Positions 1 through 13,325 of a DNA stretch of 46,162 nucleotides are shown in pieces (position 1 is the first letter of the stretch; every line of letters starts with the position of its first letter). A program made the position numbers and the translations under genes. Location: assembly GCA_902825985.1 (NCBI GenBank), contig CADEDC010000033.1:1-46162 (forward strand). The letters are read 5' to 3'. Source of the stretch: an uncultured Acidobacteriota bacterium (GTDB lineage Bacteria; Acidobacteriota; Vicinamibacteria; Vicinamibacterales; CAVVIG01). The notes beneath the pieces are model-generated. The model ran no database searches. It saw only the letters and a program-made list of their open reading frames with translations, and had not been told where the DNA came from.

Positions 1-769
1 CGTCCATGAAGCGGTCGTAGCCCTTGCCGATCGCCCATTCCATGAGCTGCGGACGACGGTTGACGAGGTCTGCCGGGTCGGCAACCGCGCCGCCAGGGCC
101 GCCGCCGATACCGGTGTTGACCGCGGAGACGTTGTCCGGGTTCAGCACGTGGTAGGCGATCGAGTGGTGCACAATCTTGCGGGCCTTCAGGTTGGTCGGA
201 CGAATCTCGACCATACGCACCCAGCGGGGCTCGGTGATCGGGATGGTGCTCATCGGGCGGAACCAGACGTCCTGGTGCTGCGCCGGCATCGTGTACTCAT
301 CCGACCTGATGACGAGGTCGGGAGCTCCAAACCCGTCCATCACCCCCTGCCACTCGTTGTTGGTGACAATCGGTGTGGCCTTCGGCATGTCCTTCGGGTC
401 GCCCTGCGGCGCCCCGCCGTCCACCCAGCGGACGACCGTGTCGATCTGCTCCTGGGTGAGCGACATGTCGTTCTTGAACTTCTGGACGCCGACCGAGGGA
501 TTGATATGCCACGGCGGCATCTGGCGCGTCTGCACGCGCTCGCGGATGGAGCGGGCCCAGGGCCGCGACTCCTGATACGAGATGAGCGACATCGGCGCGA
601 TGGAACCCGGCTGATGGCACTTCTGGCACTTTTCCTGGAAGATCGGCGCCACGTCCTTCGAGAACGTCGGCGTCACTGTCTGCGACTGCGCCATCACTGG
701 CGCCGCGACGGCAAGCATGAACATGCTGGCCGAGACTCCCCGCCACCCCATTAACCCGCGACCCGTCAT
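1..769 (-). CDS. Secreted c-type cytochrome with PHM-like monooxygenase domain (partial, C-terminus off the window)
   Basis: The frame is open from an ATG at 769 to the left edge, giving 256 residues with the C-terminus missing. A very good ribosome site (GAGGAGG) lies 4 bases before the ATG. Residues 1-28 look like a signal peptide ending AAPVMAQ. A single c-type heme site, CQKCH, is at residues 48-52, and Met60 in SIAPM is a possible axial ligand. After the heme domain the sequence resembles the copper type II ascorbate-dependent monooxygenase (PHM) fold, with the typical His-His pair at 201-202 in KIVHHSIAYHVL. In this fold such histidines bind copper, so the protein may be a periplasmic redox enzyme, but its substrate is unknown. 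Many acidobacterial genomes carry proteins of this architecture. The heme site is certain from sequence; the PHM assignment is by motif and is moderately sure. Confidence 0.85.
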   Translation of the reverse strand, partial: MTGRGLMGWRGVSASMFMLAVAAPVMAQSQTVTPTFSKDVAPIFQEKCQKCHQPGSIAPMSLISYQESRPWARSIRERVQTRQMPPWHINPSVGVQKFKNDMSLTQEQIDTVVRWVDGGAPQGDPKDMPKATPIVTNNEWQGVMDGFGAPDLVIRSDEYTMPAQHQDVWFRPMSTIPITEPRWVRMVEIRPTNLKARKIVHHSIAYHVLNPDNVSAVNTGIGGGPGGAVADPADLVNRRPQLMEWAIGKGYDRFMD

Positions 770-848
770 GAGACCTCCTCGCACGGGAACCACTCCCACC
801 ATGCGTGTTCGACGATAAAACGGCGCCCTGCCTCGACCACGAGCGCCA

Positions 849-919
849 GGGCCAGTACCGTCTCGCTCCAGTACTGGGCCCTTAGCTGCAAGCATACAAC
901 AGCGACGACAATTCGTCGC
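849..919. promoter_or_regulatory. Structured upstream region of the cytochrome gene with an operator-like inverted repeat
   Basis: Between the cytochrome start (769) and the stop of the coiled-coil gene (967) lies a perfect 7-bp inverted repeat, GCGACGA-N4-TCGTCGC, at 902-919. A second imperfect hairpin is at 849-858/871-881 (GGGCCAGTAC pairing with GTACTGGGCCC, one bulge). Neither is followed by a T-run. They could be an operator for the cytochrome gene or the end structure of the small gene. No convincing -35/-10 pair was found. Confidence 0.3.
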
Positions 920-966
920 GCCTTTGTCGGCTTCATGACGACTAATCGGCAGTGAGCCGACCAGGG

Positions 967-1233
967 TCAGGCCAGCAGAGCGGTGACCTCGGCGATACGC
1001 CGTTCGAGCTCTTCCATGGCCTGCGTAATCTGGGCCTTACGCCGTTCGTTCGCCGTCGCCGCCAGCTGTCGGCCATAGTCGGTCCTGGCCAGCTTCAACG
1101 ACTCGAGGGCCCGCACCTGTTCGGGATTGCGGACCGCCTTGCCACGCGCGATTGTCCGCTCCCGCTCGAGCTCTTCCATCCGCTCCTGAATGCGCGCATC
1201 TGCGTCAATCAGTCCTTCGCCGGCGTCACCCAT
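967..1233 (-). CDS. Small coiled-coil hypothetical protein (88 aa)
   Basis: The chosen ATG at 1233 has the ribosome site AGGAAGGA about 8 bases upstream. The open frame continues further upstream, but that extension overlaps lhr and reads like noise. The product is highly charged and predicted helical, with heptad-like Glu/Arg/Leu patterns (RIQERMEELERERT, AQITQAMEELERRIAE), so a coiled coil is likely. It has no signal peptide, Cys pair or catalytic motif. I do not recognise a family. It is divergent from lhr with 91 bp between the starts. Confidence 0.65.
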   Translation of the reverse strand: MGDAGEGLIDADARIQERMEELERERTIARGKAVRNPEQVRALESLKLARTDYGRQLAATANERRKAQITQAMEELERRIAEVTALLA

Positions 1234-1312
1234 TGCGCTGTGTCCTTCCTGTCCGATCCATGTCGACCCCGCGGTCACGGCACCCACGCCAGATGAACCG
1301 GGGCCAGCATTA

Positions 1313-1324
1313 TAAGATCGCAAC

Positions 1325-1327
<3 letters not shown>
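1313..1327 (+). promoter_or_regulatory. Extended -10 element placing lhr on a probable leaderless transcript
   Basis: TAAGAT at 1313-1318, inside TATAAGAT, is followed by six bases and the GTG start at 1325. A transcript starting about 7 bases after a -10 would begin at the start codon itself. There is no Shine-Dalgarno sequence before the GTG. The same TAAGAT-N6-start arrangement precedes yajQ. No clear -35 is visible. Confidence 0.45.
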
Positions 1328-6172
<4,845 letters not shown>

Positions 6173-6173
6173 C

Positions 6174-7025
6174 ATGCCGGAAGGCGACACGATCTTCCGC
6201 GCCGCGCGCACCCTGCATCGCGCGCTGGCGACCCGCACCGTCACGGCATTCGAGTCGGTCTATCCGGCGTTGACCCGCGTCGACGTCGACACGCCGCTCG
6301 CCGGTCGACAGGTGGCTGCGGTGCAGGCGCGCGGCAAGCACCTGCTCATCGAGTTCACCGGCGATCTGATCCTGCGCACGCACATGCGCATGCACGGCAG
6401 CTGGCATCTCTATCGCCCCGGTGAACGCTGGCAGCGGCCGCGCCGTGACATGCGGATCGTCGTCTCGACCGCCGCGTTCGTGGCCGTCGGCTTCAACATT
6501 CCGGAGGCCGAGTTCGTCGACGCCGCCGGGCTGGCGCGCCACCGCCAGCTGGCGGCCCTCGGCCCCGATTTGCTCGCCGCGGCGTTCGACCGCGCCGAAG
6601 CCTCGCGGCGCCTGCGCGCCCGCCCCGATGACACGATTGCCGACGTCCTGCTCAACCAGCGTGTGCTCGCCGGCATCGGCAACGTCTTCAAGTCGGAGAT
6701 CCTGTTCATGGCGCGCGTGCATCCGCGGACCCGGGTTCGCGACATCACGGCGGACGCCGTCGAGCGCATCCTGGCGATCGCGGCGCAACAGCTGCGGGCG
6801 AACGTCGGCGCGCGGGATCGGACGCTGGCGCCGGCCGCCGGGCGCCGGACGACCGGCAGCCTGCATCCGTCGAAGGGCTTGTGGGTCTACGGCCGGGCCG
6901 GCGAGCCGTGCCGCATCTGCGGCACCGCCGTCCGGCTGGAGAAGGATGGCGCCGATGCGCGGCTCACCTACTGGTGCGACTGCTGCCAGCCGGGCGTGTC
7001 GCGGACGCGCCCGGCCGTCGGATAG
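6174..7025 (+). CDS. nei: Endonuclease VIII-type DNA glycosylase/AP lyase (Nei family)
   Basis: The product has 283 residues and starts MPEGDTI. Pro2 is the catalytic nucleophile after Met removal and Glu3 the general acid. The PEGD form is typical of Nei rather than MutM. The conserved Lys of the RGKHL motif is Lys55. The C-terminus carries a zinc finger with CxxC pairs (CRIC, CDCC) in the last 45 residues. The enzyme excises oxidised bases and nicks the abasic site. The ATG is one base after the lhr stop, so the two are translationally coupled. Confidence 0.92.
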   Translation: MPEGDTIFRAARTLHRALATRTVTAFESVYPALTRVDVDTPLAGRQVAAVQARGKHLLIEFTGDLILRTHMRMHGSWHLYRPGERWQRPRRDMRIVVSTAAFVAVGFNIPEAEFVDAAGLARHRQLAALGPDLLAAAFDRAEASRRLRARPDDTIADVLLNQRVLAGIGNVFKSEILFMARVHPRTRVRDITADAVERILAIAAQQLRANVGARDRTLAPAAGRRTTGSLHPSKGLWVYGRAGEPCRICGTAVRLEKDGADARLTYWCDCCQPGVSRTRPAVG

Positions 7026-7043
7026 CGGCGGGACGGACGCCGC
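7025..7043. terminator. Short hairpin between convergent nei and ABC-F genes
   Basis: GCGGCG-N7-CGCCGC forms a 6-bp perfect stem just after the nei stop and before the ABC-F stop (7063). There is no T-run, so at best it is a weak bidirectional terminator. Confidence 0.3.
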
Positions 7044-7062
7044 CCGCCCCTGGCGCGCCCGC

Positions 7063-8700
7063 TCAGTTGTGGATGCCCGGGGCTTCGTGACCGGTGCGGG
7101 CGACGTATTCGTCGTAGGTGCCGGGATACAGGTGCGGCTGCGTGTCCGTGCCGGTCTCGCCGCCCAGTTCGAGCACCCGGTTGCTCAGGCCGCGGAGGAA
7201 GGCGCGGTCGTGTGACACGAAAATCATCGTCCCCTCGAAGTCCTTCAGCGAGTCGAGCAGCATCTCCTTGGTTGCCAGGTCGAGATGGTTCGTCGGCTCG
7301 TCGAGCACGAGGAAGTTCGGCGGGTCGAGCAGCATGCGCGCCATCACCAGCCTGGTCTTCTCGCCGCCCGACAGCGCGCGGATCTTCTTGTCGACGTCGT
7401 CGCCCGAGAACTGGAACGCGCCGGCGAGGTTGCGCAGCACGCCGATCGACTCGTGCGGAAAGTCCTGCTTCAACTGCTCTTCGACGGTGAGGTCGGGGTC
7501 GAGCACGTCGAGCGCCTGCTGCGCGAAATAGCCCATCTTCAGGCTCGCGCCCATCTTCACTGCCCCGTGGTCGGGCGGCACGGCGCCGGCAATCATCTTG
7601 AGCAGCGTCGATTTGCCCGCCCCGTTCTTGCCCATGACGGCCCAGCGCTCGCCGCGGCGGACGAGCAGGTTCAGGCCGTCGTGGACGACGCGCCGGCCGT
7701 ACGCCTTGGTGACCGCCTCGAGCGTGACCACCTGCTCACCCGACCGGGCGGGCGGCCGGAACTCGAACTTCACCACCCGCCGCTTCTTCGGCAGCTCGAT
7801 CTTCTCGATCTTCTCCAGCGCCTTCACGCGGCTCTGCACCTGGGCCGCCTTCGCGGCGTGGGCGGCGAAGCGCTCGATGAAGCGCTGCTCCTTCGCCAGC
7901 ATCGCCTGCTGGCGCGCATACGCCGCTTCGCGATTGGCTTCGCGAATCGCCCGCTCGCGCTCGTAGAAGTCGTAGTTGCCCGAGTACATCGTGATCTCGC
8001 CGCCGTCGATCTCGGCGATCTTCGAGACGATGCGGTTCATGAAGTCGCGGTCGTGCGACGTCATCAACAGCGCGCCCTGGCGCTGCTTGAGAAACGACTC
8101 GAGCCAGATGATCGACTCGATGTCGAGGTGGTTGGTCGGCTCGTCCATGAGCAGGACGTCCGGATTGGCGAGCAGGACGCGGGCCATGGCGACGCGCATC
8201 TTCCAGCCGCCGGACAACGCACCGACGTCGCCGTCGATGCGGTCGTCTTCGAAGCCGAGGCCGTGCAGGATCTCACGCGTCCGACTCTCGAGCGCGTAGC
8301 CGCCGAGGTGATCGTACTCCTCCTGGACCTCGCCGAAGCGTGCCAGGATCGTCTCCATCTCGCCGGCCCGGTCGGGATCCGACATCGCCTGCTGCAGCGC
8401 CTCGAGCTCGTGGTGCAGCGCGCCGAGCCGGCCGCTGCCGGCGATCGCCTCGTCGAGGACCGAGCGGCCCGACATCTCCTCGACGTCCTGCCGAAAGTAG
8501 CCGATCGACATCCGGCGCGGCACCGACACGTCGCCTTCGTCCGGCTGTTCCTCGCCGGTGATCATTCGGAAGATGGTCGTCTTGCCGGCGCCGTTCGGAC
8601 CGACGAGCCCGACTTTCTCGCCGGGGTTGAGCTGGAAGGCGGCGTCGACGAACAGGATCTGACGCCCGTACTGCTTGCTGATGCCGGAAAACGCAATCAT
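7063..8700 (-). CDS. ABC-F family ATPase (ribosome-associated, Ybit/EttA-like)
   Basis: The protein has 545 residues, with two fused ABC ATPase domains and no membrane segments. Walker A sites are GPNGAGKTT (about 34-42) and GKNGAGKST (about 360). Each half has an LSGG signature and a DEPTNHLD Walker B. The charged linker between the halves is the P-site tRNA interaction motif region of ABC-F proteins. These act on ribosomes in translation control or antibiotic protection; which subtype this is cannot be decided here. The start ATG overlaps the stop of the upstream hydrolase gene by 4 bases (ATGA), so it is the last gene of a minus-strand operon. Confidence 0.9.
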   Translation of the reverse strand: MIAFSGISKQYGRQILFVDAAFQLNPGEKVGLVGPNGAGKTTIFRMITGEEQPDEGDVSVPRRMSIGYFRQDVEEMSGRSVLDEAIAGSGRLGALHHELEALQQAMSDPDRAGEMETILARFGEVQEEYDHLGGYALESRTREILHGLGFEDDRIDGDVGALSGGWKMRVAMARVLLANPDVLLMDEPTNHLDIESIIWLESFLKQRQGALLMTSHDRDFMNRIVSKIAEIDGGEITMYSGNYDFYERERAIREANREAAYARQQAMLAKEQRFIERFAAHAAKAAQVQSRVKALEKIEKIELPKKRRVVKFEFRPPARSGEQVVTLEAVTKAYGRRVVHDGLNLLVRRGERWAVMGKNGAGKSTLLKMIAGAVPPDHGAVKMGASLKMGYFAQQALDVLDPDLTVEEQLKQDFPHESIGVLRNLAGAFQFSGDDVDKKIRALSGGEKTRLVMARMLLDPPNFLVLDEPTNHLDLATKEMLLDSLKDFEGTMIFVSHDRAFLRGLSNRVLELGGETGTDTQPHLYPGTYDEYVARTGHEAPGIHN

Positions 8701-10244
8701 GGATTGAGGGTCACGTGCACTTCAGCGCCGTAGAGCATGGTGCGATCGTTGTCGCGGGCGGCCCATTTCAACAGCGTGTCGACGCGCTTCTCGACCCGCC
8801 CGTCGAACACCGTCCGGCCGTCGGCGATGACGGTCACCGGCCGGGAGAAATCGATGACGTCCGGCGACAGCAGCACCGTGAAGGCGGCGACGCCGCGGGT
8901 GACGGCGCGCACCGTGTTGCCGTCGCGCGTGATATCGACGCGGCCGGTCGGCGCCTCGGTGACGAACAACGGCGACACGCGCCGCATCATGGTCGGCTCA
9001 TACGTGCCGGCGAGCTCGACCGGCTTGTCGTCGCGGGCGACGACGAACGTCAGCTCGTCGCCGGGCTTGTAGAGCGACAGGAAGTCGACGAGTTCGACGC
9101 CGCGCGGCAGCGTCCGTTCGTTGATCGACACGACGACGTCGCCCGGCTGGAAGCCGAACGCGAGCGCATTGGAACCGGGCAGCACGGTGGCGACGCGCAT
9201 GCCGGTGGATCGCAGGCCGAAGTTCGGCTCGCGGCCGGCGTCGAAGTTGTTGATGTCGGGCAGCTCTTCGCTCGGCCGCGGATTCCCGAGCTTGTCGATG
9301 ACCAGCCAGTGCGCGCGGTGGCGCGTCGCCGTCTCATCGGTCTGCCAGGTCAGCTTCGCCGGATGCGGGTCGCGCGGATGCCGCGCGACGAACGCCTCGT
9401 ACTCGTCCTTCAACTCCGGCCACCATGCGGTGTTGTGGCCGGCGTTCTCCTGCGGTCGGTAGTCCACCGCCAGGCCACCCGCCTGGAATCCCTTGATGAA
9501 GCGGTCGACGCGGGTCGTCGGGTACAGCGGATCCTGACCGCCGTTCACGACGAACCACGGTTTGTTCATCATGTTGTGGGGGAAGAGCGCGCCGCGCAGC
9601 GGCAGGTCGCGGTTGCGCAGCACCAGAATGAAGCCGTTGAGCGGCAGGAAGCCGGCAAACGGCGTCGTGTGCCGCATCGCGAAGAAGAAGGTCGCGGTGC
9701 CGCCGTCGGAGACGCCGGACAGGACGACGCGGTTCTCGTCGACGTTGTAGGTCCGCTTGACCCGGTCGAGAATCGCCGGAACGTTCTCGAACTGGGCATT
9801 CCCCCACCACTGGGCTTCCGCCCACGACTGCGGCAGCACGTAGATCTGCTCGGCGCCCCTGAGCGCGCCAATCGACCCGTCGCCGCGCGAGCCGGGCTCC
9901 GGGCGTAGCACGCCACCGTGCAGCTGCACGCGGACCTGATACTTCTTGGTCGGCGTGTAGTCTGCCGGCACGTCGACGGTATACGGGAACTCGGCCGTGC
10001 CGCTCTTGCGCGACAGCGCGACGACGCCCCGTGGCACATCGGCCGCGTAGGTGCGCCCCGCCTTCAGCCGCGCGTATGCCGCGTCGAACCCGACGCCAGA
10101 CTGGATGACACCGTCCGTGGCCGCCGCCGCCTCCGCGATCGTGGTCGCAGCCCAGAACGCGGTGAACGCGTCGTCGACCGAGGGTGCCGCAGCGGTCGTC
10201 ACGACCAGGGCGACGGCGAAGATCAGGGTGGTGAGCTGTTTCAT
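8697..10244 (-). CDS. Secreted alpha/beta-hydrolase with C-terminal PDZ domain
   Basis: The product has 515 residues and an N-terminal signal peptide (LIFAVALVVTTAAA). The hydrolase core shows an oxyanion strand (QLHGG, near 108), a nucleophile elbow GVSDGG with Ser179, a probable catalytic Asp238 in NGGQDPLYP and His270 in AGHNTAWWP, as in esterase/PHB-depolymerase-like proteins. Residues about 310-400 are a PDZ domain (GFQPGDVVVSIN), an unusual partner for such a hydrolase. The role is likely periplasmic ester or peptide hydrolysis; the substrate is unknown. It overlaps the ABC-F gene by 4 bases and lies 37 bp after the molybdopterin oxidoreductase. Confidence 0.8.
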   Translation of the reverse strand: MKQLTTLIFAVALVVTTAAAPSVDDAFTAFWAATTIAEAAAATDGVIQSGVGFDAAYARLKAGRTYAADVPRGVVALSRKSGTAEFPYTVDVPADYTPTKKYQVRVQLHGGVLRPEPGSRGDGSIGALRGAEQIYVLPQSWAEAQWWGNAQFENVPAILDRVKRTYNVDENRVVLSGVSDGGTATFFFAMRHTTPFAGFLPLNGFILVLRNRDLPLRGALFPHNMMNKPWFVVNGGQDPLYPTTRVDRFIKGFQAGGLAVDYRPQENAGHNTAWWPELKDEYEAFVARHPRDPHPAKLTWQTDETATRHRAHWLVIDKLGNPRPSEELPDINNFDAGREPNFGLRSTGMRVATVLPGSNALAFGFQPGDVVVSINERTLPRGVELVDFLSLYKPGDELTFVVARDDKPVELAGTYEPTMMRRVSPLFVTEAPTGRVDITRDGNTVRAVTRGVAAFTVLLSPDVIDFSRPVTVIADGRTVFDGRVEKRVDTLLKWAARDNDRTMLYGAEVHVTLNP

Positions 10245-10281
10245 CGTGGCTGCCCTGCCCGCCCGGCCGGCGTGAGCCGGC

Positions 10282-12456
10282 CTAGCCGGCCGTGTCCGCG
10301 ACCGCGAGCGTCACGAGCGCGTTGTAATCGGGCTCACGTGATTCTGGATCGAGAGCGGCCGCCGACAACAGGACATTCCCTTCCGGCCAGTGGACCTCGA
10401 GATTGCCGTCGGCGATCGCGGCGGCCATGAGCCGTCCCGTGAAGCCGCCGTGCGGCGACTGCAGCCGGACCGTGGCGCCGTCGTGCAGCCCGAGGCGGGT
10501 GAGGTCGCCCGGGCTGATGAGGACGGCGTCGCGCGCCGCGCCGGTCAACGGGTCGACGGCCCGCTGCACCATCGAGTTGAACTGCTTGCCGCGCCGCGTC
10601 GACACGAGGAAGCGGCCGGCGGTCGCCTCGCCGCCACGGTCGGGCACCCGCACTGGCACGAAGTGCGCCTTGCCGTCCGGCGTCGCGAAGCGGCCGTCGG
10701 CGTAGAGCGTCGGGCCGCCCCACTGCACCTGGTCGCCTTTCGTCGCCAGCCGCTGGATGCCCTCGTAGAGCGGCACGGCGCGCGCAATCTCGGCGCGGAT
10801 CTCGGGCGCCGACGGGAAGCGGATCTGGTCGGCGCGATCCGGCCAGGCGCGCGCCATGGCGTCGCCGAAGACGGCCCACTCCGGCCGCGCCTCGCCGATC
10901 CGCCGGCCGGCGATCTCTGGCGAGAAGATGATGCGCCGTTCGGTCGACGTCTCGGTGCCGCCGCCCACCGACTCGTACCGGGTGGTGGCCGGCAGGATCA
11001 GGACGTCGCCGTCCGACGGCGCCAGCATCGCCGTCGTCAGCACGATGTCCTGGTGGATGCGCAGCCGCGGTCGCGCCAGCGCCCGCAGCGACAGGTCGGT
11101 GTCCCCCACCGTTTCGAGGAAGTTGCCGCCGACCATCCAGAAGAGATCGATGTCGCCGGCGGCCGCGTGATCGATCATCTCGGTCGCCGCCCATCCCGCG
11201 CCCGGCTGCACCGGGAATCCCCAGACGTCGGTCCAGCGTCCGGCGGTCCGCTCGTTCACGACCGGCGTGCAGCCGACCTCGGCGCCACCCTGGACGCCGG
11301 AGTGGCCGCGGATGGGGACCAGCCCGCGGTTGGGCCGGCCGACCAGTCCGCGGGCGAGCCCGAGGTCGATCAGTGCCCTGATGGTGTCGACGCCGTGCCG
11401 GTGCTGGGTGAGCCCCATCGACCAGATGAACACGGCGTTCGGCCGGGTCACCAGCTGACGCGCGAAGCCGGCCATCACCTCGCGGCCGAGTCCGCTTTCG
11501 CGCTCGAGCGTCGCCCAGTCGGTTGCCAGGACGGCGGCGCGCGCCGCCTCGAAGCCGACCGTCCGGGCCGCGACGAAGGCCTCGTCGATTCCATCCGCCT
11601 CGATCAGGCTGCGCAGGGTGCCGATGAGGAACGCGAGGTCGCCGCCCGTCCGCACGCCAATCCAGTCATCGGCGACCGCCGTGCCGAACAGGGCGCTCGC
11701 CGGACGCGAGGGAATCCAATAGCGCTTGAGCCCGGGCTCGAAGTATGGGTTGACGACGACGACGCGGGCGCCGCGCGCCTTGGCCTCGGCGATGTACTTC
11801 ACCGCCACCGGCTGGTTGTTCGCGACGTTGGACCCGAAGAGAACGATGAGGTCGGCGCCCAGCCAGTCGCTGTAGCTGCACGTCGACGCGCCGTAGCCCA
11901 GCATCCCGGTCATCGCCACCGTGGACGCGGCGTGGCACAGGCGGGCCGAATTGTCGACGTGGGGCGAACCGAGAAAGCGCGCCGCCTTCTGCGCCGCGTA
12001 GTAGGTCTCGTTGGTGATGCCGCGCGACGTCAGATAGAACGCCGCACGCGACGGTGCGACGGTCCGCAGCTCGGCCGCGATGCGGTCGAGCGCCTCGTCC
12101 CAGCTGGCGACCAGGAATCCGGGCTCGCCCGACCGGCGCAGCAGCGGCGCCGGCAGGCGGCCGAGCGCCCGCAGCGCCGCCGAGGACTGGCGCCCCAGCG
12201 ACGCCGCGTCGGACAGCACCCGCGGGTCGAGCGCCGGCGCCGTGTTGAGGCGCATCAGCTCCAGCCGCACCATGCAGAGATGGGTGCCGGGCACCGTCCA
12301 GTCCGACAGTCCGGACGTGCCGAGCGCACAGCCATCGCACACCCCCTGGGACAGGATGCGCCACGCAAACGGCAACTGGTCGCGGTTCTCCCACGCCACG
12401 CGCGCCATCTCGAGGTAGTGATGTGGTTTCTGCTGGCCGATGCCGAAGAGTGCCAT
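10282..12456 (-). CDS. FdhF/YdeP-family molybdopterin oxidoreductase
   Basis: The product has 724 residues from the ATG at 12456. A GTG four codons upstream, overlapping the fdhD stop as GTGA, is an alternative start. The N-terminal GVCDGCALGTSGL motif (Cys40, Cys43) is typical of the YdeP group and replaces the full Fe-S ligand set of classical formate dehydrogenases. The body is a molybdopterin/bis-MGD domain (FGSNVANNQP, GHSGVQGGAEVG), and the last 120 residues form the molybdopterin dinucleotide-binding domain. No twin-arginine signal is present, so it is cytoplasmic. YdeP homologues are linked to formate or acid-stress metabolism, but the substrate is unproven. FdhD, which sulfurates such cofactors, is encoded 8 bp upstream. 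Confidence 0.9.
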   Translation of the reverse strand: MALFGIGQQKPHHYLEMARVAWENRDQLPFAWRILSQGVCDGCALGTSGLSDWTVPGTHLCMVRLELMRLNTAPALDPRVLSDAASLGRQSSAALRALGRLPAPLLRRSGEPGFLVASWDEALDRIAAELRTVAPSRAAFYLTSRGITNETYYAAQKAARFLGSPHVDNSARLCHAASTVAMTGMLGYGASTCSYSDWLGADLIVLFGSNVANNQPVAVKYIAEAKARGARVVVVNPYFEPGLKRYWIPSRPASALFGTAVADDWIGVRTGGDLAFLIGTLRSLIEADGIDEAFVAARTVGFEAARAAVLATDWATLERESGLGREVMAGFARQLVTRPNAVFIWSMGLTQHRHGVDTIRALIDLGLARGLVGRPNRGLVPIRGHSGVQGGAEVGCTPVVNERTAGRWTDVWGFPVQPGAGWAATEMIDHAAAGDIDLFWMVGGNFLETVGDTDLSLRALARPRLRIHQDIVLTTAMLAPSDGDVLILPATTRYESVGGGTETSTERRIIFSPEIAGRRIGEARPEWAVFGDAMARAWPDRADQIRFPSAPEIRAEIARAVPLYEGIQRLATKGDQVQWGGPTLYADGRFATPDGKAHFVPVRVPDRGGEATAGRFLVSTRRGKQFNSMVQRAVDPLTGAARDAVLISPGDLTRLGLHDGATVRLQSPHGGFTGRLMAAAIADGNLEVHWPEGNVLLSAAALDPESREPDYNALVTLAVADTAG

Positions 12457-12464
12457 GGCTGCGC

Positions 12465-13310
12465 TCACCCGAGCCGATCCGCCGCCGCGGCTGCGGCGCC
12501 GGTGTAGACGTTGTAGCTGCCGTCGCGGACGAAGCCGATCAAGGTGATGCCGGCCGCCGCGGCCAGCTCGATCGCCAGGCTCGACGGCGCCGACACGGAG
12601 ACGACGCACGGCAGCGCGGCGACCCACGCCTTCTGCACGATCTCGAACGACGTCCGGCCGCTGACGCAGAGCACGGTGTCCCGCATCGGCCACTCGTCGC
12701 GCAGGATCAGGCGACCGATCACCTTGTCGACCGCATTGTGGCGTCCAACGTCCTCGGCGACGTCGACGGCGGTGCCGTCGAGACGGAACAGTCCGGCCGC
12801 GTGGAGGCCGCCCGTCCGCTCGAACGCCGCCTGCGCCTCGCGCAGGGTGCGCGGCAGCTGCAGGACGACGTCGGCGGCCAGCGGTTCCGACAGCGCCGGC
12901 ACCGGCCCGCAGCCGGCGGCCAGATCCTCGATCGATCGCCGGCCACAGACACCGCAGGCCGACGACGCCACCACCGGGCGGCGGTCGGCGAGCGCCGCAC
13001 GCGCGACCGCCGCCGACCCACCGGTCAGGCGGACGTCGACGATGTTCTCGGGATGCGGCGCATCGGCAGCGGTGCAGTGGGCGATGGCGCCGAGGTCGTC
13101 GCCATGGCACAGCACCCGTTCGGCGAACAGGAACCCGGCCGCCAGTTCGCAATCGCGGCCGGGCGTCCGCATGATGGTGGCGAATGCGGTGCCGCCGATG
13201 CGGACCTCGAGCGGCGCCTCCACGGCGACGCTGTCGACGACGCCGGTGCCGCGACCGTCCCGCACCCGCAGCATCTGGACCTGCGCGATCTCGCCCGCCA
13301 CGCGGAGCAT
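12465..13310 (-). CDS. fdhD: Formate dehydrogenase accessory sulfurtransferase FdhD
   Basis: The 281-residue protein has the FdhD signature CGVCG with Cys119 and Cys122. In E. coli the equivalent cysteines pass sulfur from IscS to the molybdenum cofactor. Other conserved stretches are FLFAERV, DVGRHNAVDK and SGRTSFE. It lies between the DUF523-DUF1722 gene (15 bp upstream) and the YdeP-type oxidoreductase (8 bp downstream), its obvious client. No other formate dehydrogenase subunits are nearby. Confidence 0.95.
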   Translation of the reverse strand: MLRVAGEIAQVQMLRVRDGRGTGVVDSVAVEAPLEVRIGGTAFATIMRTPGRDCELAAGFLFAERVLCHGDDLGAIAHCTAADAPHPENIVDVRLTGGSAAVARAALADRRPVVASSACGVCGRRSIEDLAAGCGPVPALSEPLAADVVLQLPRTLREAQAAFERTGGLHAAGLFRLDGTAVDVAEDVGRHNAVDKVIGRLILRDEWPMRDTVLCVSGRTSFEIVQKAWVAALPCVVSVSAPSSLAIELAAAAGITLIGFVRDGSYNVYTGAAAAAADRLG

Positions 13311-13325
13311 GATACCGCCTGTCGG

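Noticed and set aside
149-754. Open frames on both strands inside the left-edge cytochrome gene
   Set aside because: The true frame is the one with signal peptide, CxxCH heme site and ribosome site, running off the window; the others are out-of-frame shadows.
12457-13152. N-terminal extension of the YdeP-type oxidoreductase frame into fdhD
   Set aside because: The extension is an out-of-frame reading of fdhD; the YdeP family N-terminus matches the ATG at 12456.
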